Origin: Sarcomyxa edulis
Taxonomy: Eukaryota; Basidiomycota; Agaricomycetes; Agaricales; Mycenaceae
DNA: 64,000 nucleotides
NCBI GenBank assembly: GCA_009761415.1
Contig: QUOL01000008.1
Span: forward strand, 930,001 to 994,000
Reading direction: 5' to 3'
Shown here: piece by piece, positions 38,556 to 51,125 of the stretch
How the letters are laid out: every line of letters starts with the position of its first letter
Position numbering within the stretch: the first letter of the stretch is position 1
Translations under genes and position numbers: made by a program
The notes under the pieces: model-generated
What the model was told of the DNA's origin: nothing
Seen by the model: the letters and a program-made list of their open reading frames with translations, nothing else
Databases searched by the model: none

Positions 38556-39149
38556 CTAGAAATCAAGATAATCCCTTCCACCGCCACTAGCCCACGCCCC
38601 GCCCCCAGTGCCTGCTCCAGCACCATATGGATCGTCGCCAACATTGACCCCAGCACCAGCACCACCCACATCCACATCTTTCAAAACAAACTCCCTCTTG
38701 AACTTCGTTTCTAGACTTGACATCGTACCAATAAGTTTCGTGCATGCTTGTTCGAGGACCGCTTCTGGTGTGACGGTGCCGTCTGTTTGGATCTTGAGGA
38801 GGAAGTATGGATGGAGGGGGTGTGGGACTTTGTATCCTGCGAAGAGAATTGTGGGCATTGCGAGGAGTTGGCTGGATGGTATGTTCGACGTCAGATGGTA
38901 GGTGTGAAAGTGGCGATTATATGATAGACACGTACGCGCGGAGCATATTGCCTAGAGTGTGATCTTGTTTGAGGATCTTGATGGTAGCGGCGTTTGGGAT
39001 TTTGGTATCTTCTGTGACCTCGACACTAGCGAACGACCGGATGTGGCGGGGGTGAGGCTAACGCCTTGAGGACTTACAAATAACTAGATCACGCACGGCT
39101 TCTCGCCATCCTCTAATACAAAGAGCTCGTAACGATTTGGTGCGTTCAT
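38556..39149 (-). CDS. RPB11: RNA polymerase II subunit RPB11
   Basis: Core Pol II subunit that pairs with RPB3 (alpha-like heterodimer). Start at 39149 gives MNAPNRYELFVLEDGEKPCV. After an intron VTEDTKIPNAATIKILKQDH leads into the hallmark TLGNMLRAQLL, then AMPTILFAGYKVPHPLHPYF and LLKIQTDGTVTPEAVLEQAC. Beyond the family's usual end (KREFVLKDV) there is an extra glycine/alanine-rich tail of about 35 residues ending GGGRDYLDF before the stop at 38556. Intron-rich for its size. Confidence 0.95.
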
Positions 39150-39949
39150 TGTAGGAGGAAAACTGAACAGGGATGTGAGTATGGCGTACGTGCGCATGAT
39201 TGCTGGTTGAGACTACCTCTTCGCAGTTTCAATGTATGGAGATCAGTTCAAAGATATCTGTTCAGAAAGATAGGACGTCAGGATGTGGTGTAGAAGGATT
39301 CCGGGAGAAAAGAACGGCAAAAAGAGTGAGTGATCATTCAAGCCATGCATTGCTTAGCGTCGCCATTGCGCGAGCACTCTGTGTCATGTCTTTTAATCTC
39401 TTCTATGGTTCACGACGATGGAAGCAAATGAGATACGACACTCACCAGGTATATAAGTATAATAAAAGATAGCCTGTAAGGAAGGACGATCGTCAGTATA
39501 CGAATTTCACACCAGAAAAAGGCATTGTAAAGTCAGCGAAAAAGGTTGCGATCATTAATTTTCACCGACAATAAATATTGGCATGAAGCCCATCATGAAT
39601 ATCAAGAGAAGTCAGACAACTCACCGTCGTTTTGTGGTCGTCGTGGTCGTGGTCGAGTTCACGAGCGGAGTCAGTGCCGCATTCGGCCATTTTTCGCGGT
39701 CCGCCAAATTTGGGTCCAGATTTGTCTCACAAGCCGTACGAAGACACCGTACGTCTCCATCCCTCAGGCCTCAAGGTGCGTTATCCCCTGCTGCCGTATC
39801 TATGCCAGTTCGATTCCCAGCATCCAGAGCTATCGTTTGACTATCTATTCGAAGGAGAAATGTGGTGTTTTCCAATGGATGGACTTGGGTGTCGGGCGGA
39901 TGATGCGGTTAAGGAAATTTAGTGCTAACGAATATCGCTACAGAAAACA
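39150..39949. promoter_or_regulatory. divergent promoter region, RPB11 / RPL28
   Basis: 800 bp between divergent housekeeping genes. CTACAG at 39938-39943, just before the RPL28 start, may be the acceptor of a 5' UTR intron. Open frames between 39546 and 40016 overlap this region in several frames and I take them as fortuitous. Confidence 0.45.
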
Positions 39950-40572
39950 ATGCCGACACACTTGTCGAAGACTCGCAAACATCGCGGACACGTATCCGCA
40001 GGTCACGGTCGTGTAGGAAAGCACCGTAAACATCCTGGAGGTCGTGGTCTTGCTGGTGGTCAGCACCACCACCGGTGCGTCCCTTTTGCAAAGTGGATCA
40101 TCCAATTCGTATCACAGCGCTGACCTGTGTGTGTGCGCAATAGAACCAACTTTGATAAGTACCATCCTGGTTACTTCGGTAAGGTTGGTATGCGTCACTT
40201 CCATTTGACCCGCAACCAGCACTGGCGACCCATCATCAACGTCGACAAGCTGTGGTCTCTTGTACCTGCTGAGGAGAAGAAGGGATTGAAGGAGACCTCT
40301 GAGGTCGTCCCAGTGATTGACACACTGAGATTCGGTTACGGAAAGGTGTTGGGCAATGGACAGTGAGTGCTAGCGTTATACCGCGATTGGGACCGTAAGC
40401 TAAATTTGTGTAAAGGCTACCAAAACTGCCATTCATTGTGAAGGCACGTTTCGTCTCGGCCAAGGCAGAGTGGGTACTTCACTGTTGTTCGTTGGGTGTG
40501 ATCACTAACATGTTATCTTCTGGCAGGGCAAAAATCAAGGAGGCTGGTGGTGTCGTATCCCTGATCGCTTAA
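39950..40572 (+). CDS. RPL28: 60S ribosomal protein L28 / uL15 (L27a)
   Basis: Large-subunit ribosomal protein uL15. The start [20 protein letters not shown] is diagnostic, followed by [20 protein letters not shown]. The first intron within CG|A joins HHHR to [20 protein letters not shown]. Two further introns split [22 protein letters not shown] and [16 protein letters not shown], with TAA at 40570-40572. The 149-residue length matches the family. Codons are strongly biased, as expected for high expression. Confidence 0.97.
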
Positions 40573-41042
40573 GCTACCGTATTTTTCTTCTCTTCCATGC
40601 AGCTCGCATCTTTTTCCATGACATGAAATCACCATTTATGCCCCAGCCATCATGCCAGTGCTTATTAGTGATACTGCGAGCTATTGTTAGTGCTATGTCT
40701 ACTGCGCAACGAGAGAGCCCCGGAGTGGATTCGAGCAATTTTGAGCCTATTTTTGAGTAACATTTTCACGGTTGAAGTCTGCCGGGACCCCCGATCAGAT
40801 TCCGCCAGCCGTCTTTCTCACTTGAGCTATCCACCTCCTGTTCCCGTCCTTCTCTTTTGCTCCCATCATGAGTGTTGCTACTTGGTGTAAGTTCCTTTTC
40901 GTATAAATTGACCAATATTTGCCCGCTTAACCACCCACTCAAAGACCACAGCCAATATTCCACTTGGAATCGCACTTTACGGATCCAACGAGCCCCTTAT
41001 ATCGCACGAACTGACACGAACACCTCACGTACCGCAACTGCA
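40573..41042. other. intergenic region
   Basis: 470 bp between RPL28 and the RING gene, with 3' UTR followed by upstream promoter. No feature resolved. Confidence 0.5.
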
Positions 41043-42917
41043 ATGGCTCAAGGGGGCGACGCTATCATCAACATGGGAAACGTACCAGACACGTTGGCCC
41101 GCAATGCAAAGGACAAGGATAAGAAGAAGCAGGATGCACTCTTTGGCCCTACTATCGGCGTTGTCAACAGCGCACCGTCATGGACGACCATCAATGAGAA
41201 GAAAGTAGTCAGCGACGAACTAACATCTGATATCGTCAACACCTGGATTGAGAAAAGCAAAGAGGTTCGTTCCGTCCTACTCAGACGGAGACCTCTTCCT
41301 GACAGCCCAACACAATAGGCTATGCAGCCAACAACGACTCTACAAGCCCTCGTCAATCTCAAACGTCCAACTCTACGCTTATCACCTTTAGCTTCAGAAT
41401 CAGACGAGCCCAGTGCAGATCATCACCATGGCCTTGAATTCGAATACGATTGCGACGCTCCAAAATGCGGTATCTACGTCAATGTCCTACTCCCACCCGA
41501 TCATCCGGAGGCACTCGCTGCTGTCACTGCCCCTTCTGTCTCTACAGGCCTTTCCAAGATCTTAGTTTTCGAAACAGTAGTCCCAGGCGGGTTCGGTAAG
41601 ATCCTCAAACTCGAAGAGGGCGCTATGCTGGAATTAGGCCGATTCGAATATACCCAACATCATTATGCTGCTCCTGTCGTCAGTAGCGCAGATGCTCCCG
41701 CCGATAGTTCATCTTCCGATCCCAATAACGGAGATGCGTCAGGATCCAATCATGGTCGTCGTAAGAGGTTCACCAATTTCCACTTCCGCAAACAGCGACC
41801 ACAGAGTCACAGCGTCTCCGGTCCAGCACTCGCCGTCGTTGATGCTGAGCCTGCTACAAACTCCGATGTCAAAGCGAAGGATGATGATAAGGAAGGTGTT
41901 AGAGTTACCATTCGTCTTGCTGCTCTTGATGAGCAGGGTGCGGAGTTGACTTCGCCGAATGAACAAGTGACGTATCTACATGTGGTGCGATTCGGTGTGT
42001 CTACCCACGCCGAGGATGAGGAGGACAAAAGGCCTTGGGTTGTCAAGGTTGTCAAGAGAGAAGCTACGGTACGCCTTACTTTGCCAAATTTCAACGGATC
42101 TATGTCCTGACTCAGCAACAGATTGGCCCTCACACATTCTCACTCTACGAGATATATGGGCTCTCATCCTCGTCGAACACTTCTCAACACACTCCTGCTC
42201 CAACCGCTCCTCTCCCAATTGCTCCCAGCTCCCCAATATCTCCCTCGACTTCCGAGTCCCACACATATCCTCCTACTGTTCCACAGATGAGCACCTCTCC
42301 CCACGCCCCTGCAGACGATTCGGAACCATCTTCCGAATGTCTCGTCTGTCTCTCTTCCCCACGTGAAGTCGTTCTTTTGCCATGCCGTCACTTGGTCGCC
42401 TGCAAAGAGTGTGCTCTCAATATGGTCGAGTTCGGCGCCGGTGGTAATATTACACAGGCGGAAGAGGCCGTGACCACTGGCGGTGATGCGACTGAGGCAG
42501 CGGCTGGGGATGCAGCTAATCCTGGGGATACAGCTACTCCTACTCCAGCGCCAGCGGCTACACCAGCTCCGAGGAGGAAGAGAAAGGCGAAAGGGTGGTT
42601 CTGCCCAGTCTGCAGACAACGTTAGTCGCTCGCTTCTATTTTGATTTTGAGACTAATCAATTTAACATATAGCCTACACGTCCCTTCTCCGCATAACCAC
42701 CAATCCACCGCCCCTCCCTGCTTCTGTCCCAGAAGCAGCTGTCGACGGCACTCCTTCTTCTCCGGCTGCTGTTACCCCACCCGCCGCCCCTGCAGTGCCG
42801 CCGTCTTCCCCGCGTCTAGGCTTCCCTTCCTTTTTCAGCGGAAGAAGCCTTTCCACCCGCAACCCCCCTGCGGACTTGGAGAGTGGGCGGGGACCAGAAA
42901 TACCCGTGACGCTCTAA
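41043..42917 (+). CDS. RING-finger E3 ubiquitin ligase, MGRN1/RNF157-like
   Basis: Cytosolic E3 ligase with a substrate-binding N-terminal half and a C-terminal C3HC4 RING, the layout of mahogunin (MGRN1)/LOG2. Starts MAQGGDAIINMGNVPDTLAR. An intron at the KEVRS point joins to AMQPTTTLQALVNLKRPTLR. The middle has FEYDCDAPKCGIYVNVLLPP and VPGGFGKILKLEEGA, then an acidic/serine insert. After another intron comes IGPHTFSLYEIYGL. The RING is SECLVCLSSPREVVLLPCRH, LVACKECALNM ... WFCPVCRQPYTSLLRI; an Ala/Pro/Thr-rich insert of about 50 residues separates the two halves of the RING, longer than usual. A Pro/Ser tail ends PEIPVTL. Stop 42915-42917. Confidence 0.88.
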
Positions 42918-43581
42918 AGATCCATCCATGGCCATGCTTTGTCTTCCTCGGACAATGAGGTTGTAATGTATGTATGTTGTATTCTGTGATTTACTTTTTT
43001 TGCTTGTTTTTCTGTCCCTCTTCATTTTCATTGAACATTTATAATTTGATATCGATATATTACGCGGTGGTTTCTGGTTCCGGTTGTTCGATCCCTCTTC
43101 TTCGTCTCTTTTGTACATTGCTTGTATATTTTGTACTCTACGGATTCTATGCTATCGTATCGTATCGTTGCTTCCATGTTTCTTACGTCTGTCTCTTGGA
43201 TCTCATGCAACGACGACGATAGTAAAGTATATAATCCACGTCGCGCAACTTTGTCTCAGCGGCAACGGAGATTTGAATCGTACAGAAAATCATCAGCAGC
43301 CACTGGCATCTCTGGAATATACGACGATATATACAGTTACTGTACGGAGCGCAGTGAACTGCCGAACAAAAGAGCTATAAGAAGTACCTGTTACTACGTG
43401 CATTGCGAAGGAGGCAACTGCTAATCGACAGACGTGTAGATGTTATAAAGTAATAGGTGAATGAGGATACGCGTTGGTCAATAGATAATGTAGTGCGTTT
43501 GACTTCACAGTGCATTTGGTATGATGTGAGTTCTCTGAACGTAACAAGGCCGAAGAACAAGACTAGAATAGTGAATTGGAG
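42918..43581. other. convergent 3' intergenic region
   Basis: 664 bp, T-rich downstream of the RING gene (probable 3' UTR to about 43200), then nothing recognised before the ALYREF-like stop. Confidence 0.55.
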
Positions 43582-44562
43582 TTACGCAACCATAGCATCG
43601 GCTGCTGCACGATAGTCTTCCATCTCCTTGTCCAACTGATCTCGAGATTTTGCTAATTGCTTTTGGATGCGTCGTGGACCCTTCTTTGCGCGTACTCTTC
43701 GTGGAGGTATTGGTGCTTTGGTGGCGGGAGGGACTGTACGAAGGTTCGGCTGCTTGATTTGATTTCTTGGTTGTGTAGGTCTGTAGGGAGTTCACTTGAG
43801 GCACTGCGATCTCTGAGGTTTCGAGTTTGGAGACATACTGTGATGGGCCCGTAGGTATCTTTCCACCAACGGCACCGGGAGGCATAAATGTGCGCGTCGG
43901 GTTTTCCAATCGGTCTTTGAGCGACCGTGATAGCGGTGTTGTTGGAGCTCCACTTGCAGACAGTCCATCTACAATGATCTCGATCTTAATGGGACGTCCT
44001 ACAGAAGCGCATGAAGCGCGTAAGTAATTCGATCTTGAGGATATTATAAAGGGGATGTAATTACGGCCATCCACGATTTTCCCGTCATATTTTGTCCGAG
44101 CTATCAATGCATCGCCTGGGCGCTGAAATGTGACGACCGCCATGCCTACATTTTCGAAAAATAAGTAATATGCAAGGTTTCTCGGATGAAGTCTTTGACC
44201 TTTCGATTTTCCTTGTGAGTTATAGATGATGAAAGAGTCTTTCAGAGGGCCGACCGTTTTCTTGAAGAGCTCCTAGAACAAGTACACCCAAGGCATTCCA
44301 GACGAACGTCGAGCCTCCGTATGTATGTGAGGCTTACCTCGACTTCTGACTCCGACACGTCTAGTGGCAATCTGCTCAAGAATATCTTGCTCTCTTGCAC
44401 TCCCTGAGCGGCCTGTTTCCCTTTACCGCCCGGAGGTAACATTCCCGGCGTTACTCTCCAGGCAGGTGGTACAACCCCGGCGTGGTTTCCGAGAACTTGA
44501 CGTTTTGGACCGTGGAAGGCGTTCAATCGAGCGTACGGAACTGTTCGAGTTTGTGTGTGCAT
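43582..44562 (-). CDS. ALYREF/Yra1-like mRNA export adaptor
   Basis: RRM protein of the REF/ALY (TREX) group linking transcription to nuclear mRNA export. From ATG 44562 (MHTQTRTVPYARLNAFHGPK) the protein reaches one RRM: KIFLSRLPLDVSESEVEELF, then GPLKDSFIIYNSQGKSKGMA (RNP1-like), VVTFQRPGDALIARTKYDGK and IVDGRPIKIEIIVD. The C-terminal region ends APIPPRRVRAKKGPRRIQKQ with the REF-C box DQLDKEMEDYRAAADAMVA, stop 43582. Four introns. The usual N-terminal LDDII box (UAP56-binding) is not in this model. An acceptor just upstream of the chosen start (TTTCGTTCAG) suggests a further 5' exon could carry it. Confidence 0.85.
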
Positions 44563-44907
44563 TGGGAAGGAAAGATGGGACAATGTTCTGAACGAAACGT
44601 GCTAAAAGACGGAATGGCACAACCTGTAAACAAGCTGTAAAACAGGCGTCTGTCAGGTGTGGGCTTCACCAGGCGTTTCAAACAGCTCTAAATAGCCCCT
44701 GAGGCAAAATGTTAACTGAGGTCAGTCCGAATCTGCGTCAAGTCCGGTCTATACTGTGGTTCTGATATATTGATGCAGAGATGCGATAGTTTAAAAATGC
44801 AATGTACCAACGGTCATAAAAATAAACAAAGAAAGCGAGGTAATACTCGATTTTCGTCGAGTCGAGTCCCATCATCTCTCCGGACAAAGAATTTTGTCAG
44901 ATGATGT
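44563..44907. other. short intergenic region
   Basis: 345 bp between the ALYREF-like gene and the MFS gene, both on the minus strand. It may contain a first exon of the ALYREF-like gene; none identified. Confidence 0.4.
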
Positions 44908-47275
44908 TCACCGTGTCAAACTGCTCTTTGCACGGATGGCTTCTCCACGGTACCAAATCCACACCGGGAAAGGAATGCCAAGAACGATGGCGAGCCCCGC
45001 AAGAAGAGAATTTCCACCGCCCATTCCGAGAGCGGCGAACATCTGCTGACCAAATAACCTATAGAGGGCAATCAGAACGACCCTCCCGCTCCGACAACTA
45101 AAAACTGGAAACGTACGGGAAGATGAACCCAAACAATGATCGCAAGACCTGGAGCAGTATCGATCAAACATTAACGAGAGTAAAGGCAGGGGATCGATAT
45201 GGCAACGTACAGATGCAGCAGCTAAAGCGCTAGCGGCGTATGTGAACGCATCGACGAGATACAGCTGGATAGGAAGGCTGCGTGAAGGAAACCAACGTAA
45301 GCGTGATCGAGGAATTGAGTTGATTTCCGCGTCAGCTCACAAGGTAGTCATCATTCCGAAACCGAAGATGCCCGTCCCGATGATGGGCATGATCCAGTGT
45401 AATCTTGCTTGTGCTGACCATCCATACCAACTGGTTCCCACAACACACGTTAGCTACTACGTGAACCCGCGCCAAGGAGTCACTCACAAGAGCCCAATGG
45501 GAACGAAGAAGGATCCAAAGAAAAGCGCAGGAATACGATATTCTGGCTTTCCTTTCCCGCCGTTCTTCTCGACCAACTAAATTTTGGCGTCAGAGTTACG
45601 ACGACGCAAGTAGAGCCGTAAGTCATACGCACATACAGATATATCTGGTCAGCAAATTTTGCTCCGAATATGGTCGCTGAGCAGAAGCCAATCCCTAGTC
45701 CGATATACGCCAGACCTCCAGTACCAGTTCCGAAGCCGTACGCGGTAGAGAAGAAGTCTGAACAAGAAGACTGAGTACTCGAGAACTACAGATACAGTAC
45801 GAGGGACTTACCCGGGAAGACCGAGAACATCAAGTAGTAGATTCCTATATGGAAAGGCGTTGGTATCCAGCTCAATCAGGCGTACTCGTCACACAGCGTT
45901 GAACGGAAACGGACTGACCATACATACTGCAAATGCAAAGTGCGTCCGGCCGTCAGAGTCAAAGATGACTTCCATGTCTTGACGATTGAAAAAACTCACA
46001 AAGACATATACAGACTCAACATGAAGCAAATGAAACTATGGGTGATCAAGATCATCGGCCTACTCAGATTGAGCCAAAGCACGTAGAGTTTACTACCATG
46101 GGCCTGCAGTAAGGCTGGATGACCTTGTGCCGCCTTTTCAGGATCCAAAGACTTTCTAGCCAGGCGCAGACGAATGACGGGTGCATACGTTTCGCTGAGC
46201 AATGGGATTCCTATAAGACTGGCCACAGCGCAAGCACATGCGATAGCGATGAAGACGTATTTAACACCGACTGTCTGTGCGATGAATCCGCCTGCTACTG
46301 GACCAACTACCGGACCTGAAAAGAAGGTTGTCGGAATGATTAGAGGCGAGATAACCGACGAGATGTTCTTACCAAGAAGGGGTACGAGACTGAAAAGGGA
46401 CATGGCTGACGCTCGGTCATTTTCCGAGAACAAGTCCCCTTATTAGCCAGATGTTAGTGTTATTCATTTACCCGCATCGCAAAACCAGAACATACCAACT
46501 GAGCCCCCTCCACAAGCTATTGGTGCACTCCCAGAAAGGCCGCCTATAAAATTCAAGTCGACTATGAGTACGCCGGCCCTCATTGAGAATACAGCTTCAC
46601 ATACACAGAAACCGTAACCCAATCAAGGCATTAGTATTAGGAGCATAAGCGCATCCAATATTGAATGCGACGGAGAATATATTCCCGATGTGCAGAACCT
46701 ACAGTATGCCAGATATGATCAGATGTGTAACTACCGAATCGAGTGAGTTTTGAAGCGATATACCCATGTCCGACCGTACATCTCTGACAAAGGCGCCAGA
46801 ACAAGAGGACCAATAGCGAAAGAAAGCAAGAAAATACTGAGTGTCATTGCAAGTATTGTTTCGCTTGTAATACTGTACTTGATGCCAATTTCTGGTAATC
46901 CCGGAGCCATCATTGATGAGGCTAGTGGAGACACGAAGGTATAGAACGAGACCTAGTAACGTTCAGTGCTTCGATCGTATAAGGTGATGTCGAATGACGA
47001 CGTACGACACCGACACACGTCCATTTCTTCCGTGCAGGCCAATTCCGAGGGTTGATAGGATCATCGGCCCAATCATCCTCTAGATTCTCGAGGGCCTCTT
47101 CCTTTTTATCTTCGGGTAACGCAGATTCACCTTGTCCAGGAGACACGATCCGTGTGAGGGTGTTATACGCCGTCTCCGGGTTTTCTATTTTCTCATTCTG
47201 AACGTGAGTCGTTGAAGACGCAACGGACGCTGTCGTCCCCGGTCGGGTCTCTTGAGTTTGAGTAGAACTAGTCAT
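44908..47275 (-). CDS. MFS multidrug transporter, DHA1-type
   Basis: Twelve-TM drug:H+ antiporter-like protein in the plasma membrane. The start at 47275 gives a 100-residue cytosolic Thr/Glu-rich N-terminus, with the family marker DDWADDPINPRNWPARKKW. TM1-4 include MMAPGLPEIG, FLLSFAIGPLVLAPLSEMYG (motif A region) and LRFLGGLSGSAPIACGGGSV. Motif C is GPVVGPVAGGFIAQTVGVKY. The central loop is AQGHPALLQAHGSKL. Later helices include YAASALAAAS, PLFGQQMFAALGMGGGNSLL and AGLAIVLGIPFPVWIWYRGE; the stop is at 44908. The PxNW motif and layout match fungal polyamine/drug transporters. Many very short exons; phases were checked only partly. Confidence 0.85.
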
Positions 47276-49185
47276 AAGAGGTCGTAAGTGGTGGAGTATA
47301 GCTCGAGGAGCAAGACGAGAAAGAACCGTAAAGAAAAGTATTGCTTAGTTATATAAACAGGTGAGGAACTGGAAGCATGCGATCAAGCGGTCTTTGACAT
47401 CATTCGGGATTGGTCAACTGTTCCCGGGCTGTCAAAAGAATGGTACATTGTCGCGTTCGCTTGGCGGTTATATTTGGGTTCGCGTGCTAGCAAGCGTGCT
47501 ACTAGTAGTCACGGTGGCTGGTGACTTTCTTTAAGATCTGAAAATAGCGAAGGGTTCAGAGGTATGTTCTTTCTATGGATATGCATGCCTTCGAGAAAGC
47601 CAGCGGAGTCAAGTTGGCGTCGTGCGCTCGTACACGTTGATGTCTAGGATCAAAAAAAAATGGGAACACCCTGGGGAAAGACAATCCAGAGACCGCGAAC
47701 CGGGCCGGTGAAATGAGGTACATTTGCCGACAAGCCATGTTCTCTGGAACCCTCGGATTTCCGAGAATACCAGCACTCCCAAATCAAAACATATATCCCC
47801 GAGTCCCAATGGAAACAGAAAAAGGACAACGGTAGATCAGTATTCGGATTCGGAGCCGTGAATCTTCAGCGCTTCAGCGCTGGAGCCTCGTACTTTTGAT
47901 CCCAATGATAGAGTTTTCTTGAATCTTGACGCGATCACTGATCGATATCGATAATCAAGGCGGCGTTTTTGTCAAGGCGAATGCGGAAGGAAGGTTCAAG
48001 GTCCAAGGACGAGTGCTGTACTATTTCCTTAATTCCGGTCACAGGTCACAATCGGTCCGAAATTATGGAAAGCCGGACTGTCAAGCCTCCGAAAAGTGCC
48101 AGGAATAGAAATTGACCAGGACCCCGAATGTCGCAGCCTTCATGAAGACTATGCAAGGCGTCGAGGACACACATTATTGGGATATATTCCGGTGTTGCGT
48201 GACCGTCCAGCCACATTGTACATATGCACAAACACTTTCAGCCACCTGTTGGAGTTTCTCCTATTCTCAATCTCATTCATCCGTTGTGAGGATGCCAGCA
48301 TCCCCAGCCAAGGAATCAACAACTATACAACAACCTACTCTTATGCGACTCCCCAGACATAGCTAACTACAGAGATATTGGTGATATTACCACAAACGAC
48401 TTGCTTTTCGAATGTCCGGACACTGAAAGACACCAAGTACCCGCGACTTGACGGTTTCTCCCCGAAAGCGGCCTCTTCATCCACTCACGAAACGCTAACC
48501 CGCCTTCGGTCACGTCTCAGAACGTTTTGGAATACCTGAAATCACACACGAACAACTTCTCCGAAGGAAATTTACCGCCAGAACCCAATTCCCTATCATT
48601 GAGGTATTGCCCGCTAACAAGGACACTACAGGTCTCCGCCTAGCAACCCACATCAAAATTTACTCTTCTCGGGTAACTTTGGCCGTCATATCTTGGAAAA
48701 ATCTATCGGAAGCTCCCTATCGTCCTGCTCACTCGGATATGTTTCATCCCTTTACAATTCACCTTGCAACACTCTCAGAAAATGCCTCCGACCCTAACCT
48801 TTCACGCTGAGCGAGGTCCGGACACATCAAATCAATACTGGATCTGTTTCATCGTTAGAGATCTCGGGGACCTTAGGATGGCATTCGGGGTGAAGAACTA
48901 GGCAAGGACAGGGAAGAAATTTGTATATAAAGTAGGATAGGACATGGAGAACGGTAGATAGAACCAGTGTGGACAAGAACCGTAGAGAATCACCAATTGA
49001 CCAACTACCCAGTCACTCTCTAAAAGAACTCTATCTCTTTCTCATACTTCTGAAACCGAAATAAAGAACAGAAGTTGGCCAAACAAGAGAAAAAGGACTC
49101 GACTAGAAAAGAAACCAGGAGAAAACGTACCTCACTCCTCGATAGCCGTCCCTTATCGTTCCGAAAAGTCCGCAGTACCACCCCA
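47276..49185. other. gene-poor region, start of repeat-rich island
   Basis: No supported gene. The first hundred bases are the promoter of the MFS gene. Short frames at 48096-48366 and 48607-48810 read plausibly as protein in parts but have no start, splice or family support. Confidence 0.4.
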
Positions 49186-49450
49186 GGACGAAGGAAGCTC
49201 TCCAAAACCAGTCCACAGCTGTCCAAAGCCTTTGATAGCTCTCCGAAGACGTTTTATAGCTGTCCGAAGCATCTGTTAGCCCTCGGAAGACAAGTTCACA
49301 CTTGTCCGAAGCCTCCGCTACCTGTCCACAGACGCCTTATAGCTGTCCGAAGCACTCGTCAAGCCTCCGAGACCAGTTTACCACCTGTCCGAAGCCTCTG
49401 TTGGTTCTCCGAGAACGAACTTACAGCTGTCCAAAGCTTTCTTTTACCTT
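49186..49450. repeat. degenerate minisatellite, core AGCTGTCCGAAGC
   Basis: At least seven imperfect copies of a 40-50 bp unit built on TCC(A/G)AAGC, with CTGTCCGAAGC recurring at intervals and variants TCTCCGAAG and TTGTCCGAAGC. The array makes a serine/proline/lysine-rich frame on the plus strand that I regard as incidental. Confidence 0.75.
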
Positions 49451-50590
49451 TCCACACCTCATCAAGTCTCATACCCACCTCACCGTCATTTCACACACAT
49501 ATTATTCAATTACAAGTCACTGGGCATTAGAATTTCTCGCTACGTAAAATCCCCTCCGAGAAAACGTCACCTTACCCCCTAGAGGCGAACTACAGTTAGG
49601 AGTCTAGCACATCTACTCCTAGCGCCGCAGTCCTCATCACAATGCTATGAGACACCTGAGCCTTCAAGTTATGACTCTGCAAAATCTTGAGGACTGTAAT
49701 GCCTCACTCAGTAATGCACCTAATTTTGCACTATCAGATTTTGCAACTGGCTAGGTCAAACAAGAGGGCTTGCATGCAACTTGCATGTATCGAAGAATTG
49801 GTACCGACTTCAGTCTCGAGGTACTTATTTGGAGATAAAATTTTCGTTCTTTGGTTCTCAGGGGAATGTTGATTGTACCACTGGCAGAAACACAATTGAC
49901 ATGCAATGTGGGTGGTGTTCTACGGTGTTTCTACCAAGTCTCCACTTTCTTTTCTCCCTTTCTTGATCAAAATATGAGGGTGAGAACTTGAGATTAAATT
50001 AGATTAGATAGTCACGTGTATCCCTTTTGGACCTTTGGCCTCTCAGGTGTGTTTGCAGCATTTTTCTGGGGTTCTGAAGCTCCTTGGATATCTTTCAAGT
50101 GCTCTGAAGCTAAGAAATAGCTCAGATATATCCTCCAGAACATACATGTAAGTTTGTGTATAAGGCTCTCAGGTCCACCCTCCCCCCCCCACCTCCGGTG
50201 CCGGCAATTGCTGATGCGTCCCCCTTGAGATGCATAGTCCAAGTTCACGGTTATTTACAAGAACAGAGTAAACATTGTACATTGTGCCCAAGTCCAATGA
50301 AGATTGGACTGGGAAAGGTTAGACATTGAGTAGGTAGGTCAAGGGGAGTGGACTGTAGAAAGACCAGAAAATATGCACCATACCCGTGCGGATAACATTG
50401 ACGAGATGAGGACAGTCATCTCTGACACAGTTTAATCAGAGCGCTAGCACATACTCCAGCTCTTATGAGGAGTCCGGAGGTGTTGTCATGGGCTTCTAAC
50501 CGGAGTGAGTTGCAATGTCAATCTTAGAAGCAATGCGACAATGAGATATCAATGGATGTTCGCAACCCGGGGGGATCTTCATCAGCAAAC
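49451..50590. other. AT-rich non-coding sequence
   Basis: Nothing recognised apart from a C-run at 50184-50191 and low-complexity patches. Confidence 0.4.
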
Positions 50591-51125
50591 CAGTGTTTCT
50601 CAGGTAGAAGCTTATAGCAAAGGTGTAGAAAGGTAGGAGGAGGTAGGGGGAGGCAAAGGAGAGGTGTAGGAAGGTCCAGAGAGGTAAAAAGAGGTGTAGA
50701 AAGGTCCAGGGAGGTAAAGGGAGATAGTAAGAGGTGTAGGAAGGTCCAGGGAGGTAGGGGGAGCAAGAAGGAGGTAGGGGGAGGTGTAGGAAGGTCCAGG
50801 GAGGTATGGAGAGTAAACGGGAGGCAAGGGGAGCAAGAGGGAGGTGCAGAAAGGTAGAGGGAGTAAGGGGGAGGTACAGGAAAGTGAAAAAGGCAAGGGG
50901 AAGGTGCAGGAAAGTGCAGAGAGGTGGAGGAAGCAAGGGGAAGGTACCAAGAGGTAGGAAAGCCAAAGGAGAGATACAGGAAGGTAGGAGAAGCAAGAGG
51001 AAGATGCATGGTGGTGCAGAGAGGTGAGAGAAGGAAAGAAAAGGTGCAGTAAAGCTAACCAACTAAGAAAAAAGGCCTAAGGAGGTCCAAAGAGGTAGAG
51101 AAAGCAAAAGGGAGGTGTAGACAGA
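50591..51125. repeat. purine-rich minisatellite, core GAGGTGCAGGAAGGT
   Basis: More than 500 bp of strand-asymmetric G/A-rich tandem repeat. The unit alternates GAGGTGTAGGAAGGTCCAGG with GAGGTAGGGGGAGCAAG. Copies become more divergent towards 51 kb. Long Pro/Leu/Ser frames on the opposite strand are a by-product. Such homopurine tracts can form triplex or R-loop structures (general knowledge). Confidence 0.85.

Noticed and set aside
39546..40016. Open frames just upstream of RPL28
   Set aside because: They overlap the RPL28 start in another frame, run into its first exon and have no splice or family support; treated as promoter sequence.
50496..51062. Long Pro/Leu/Ser-rich open frames on the minus strand
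   Set aside because: They are the reverse complement of the purine-rich minisatellite, open in several frames at once, with no start context or domain.
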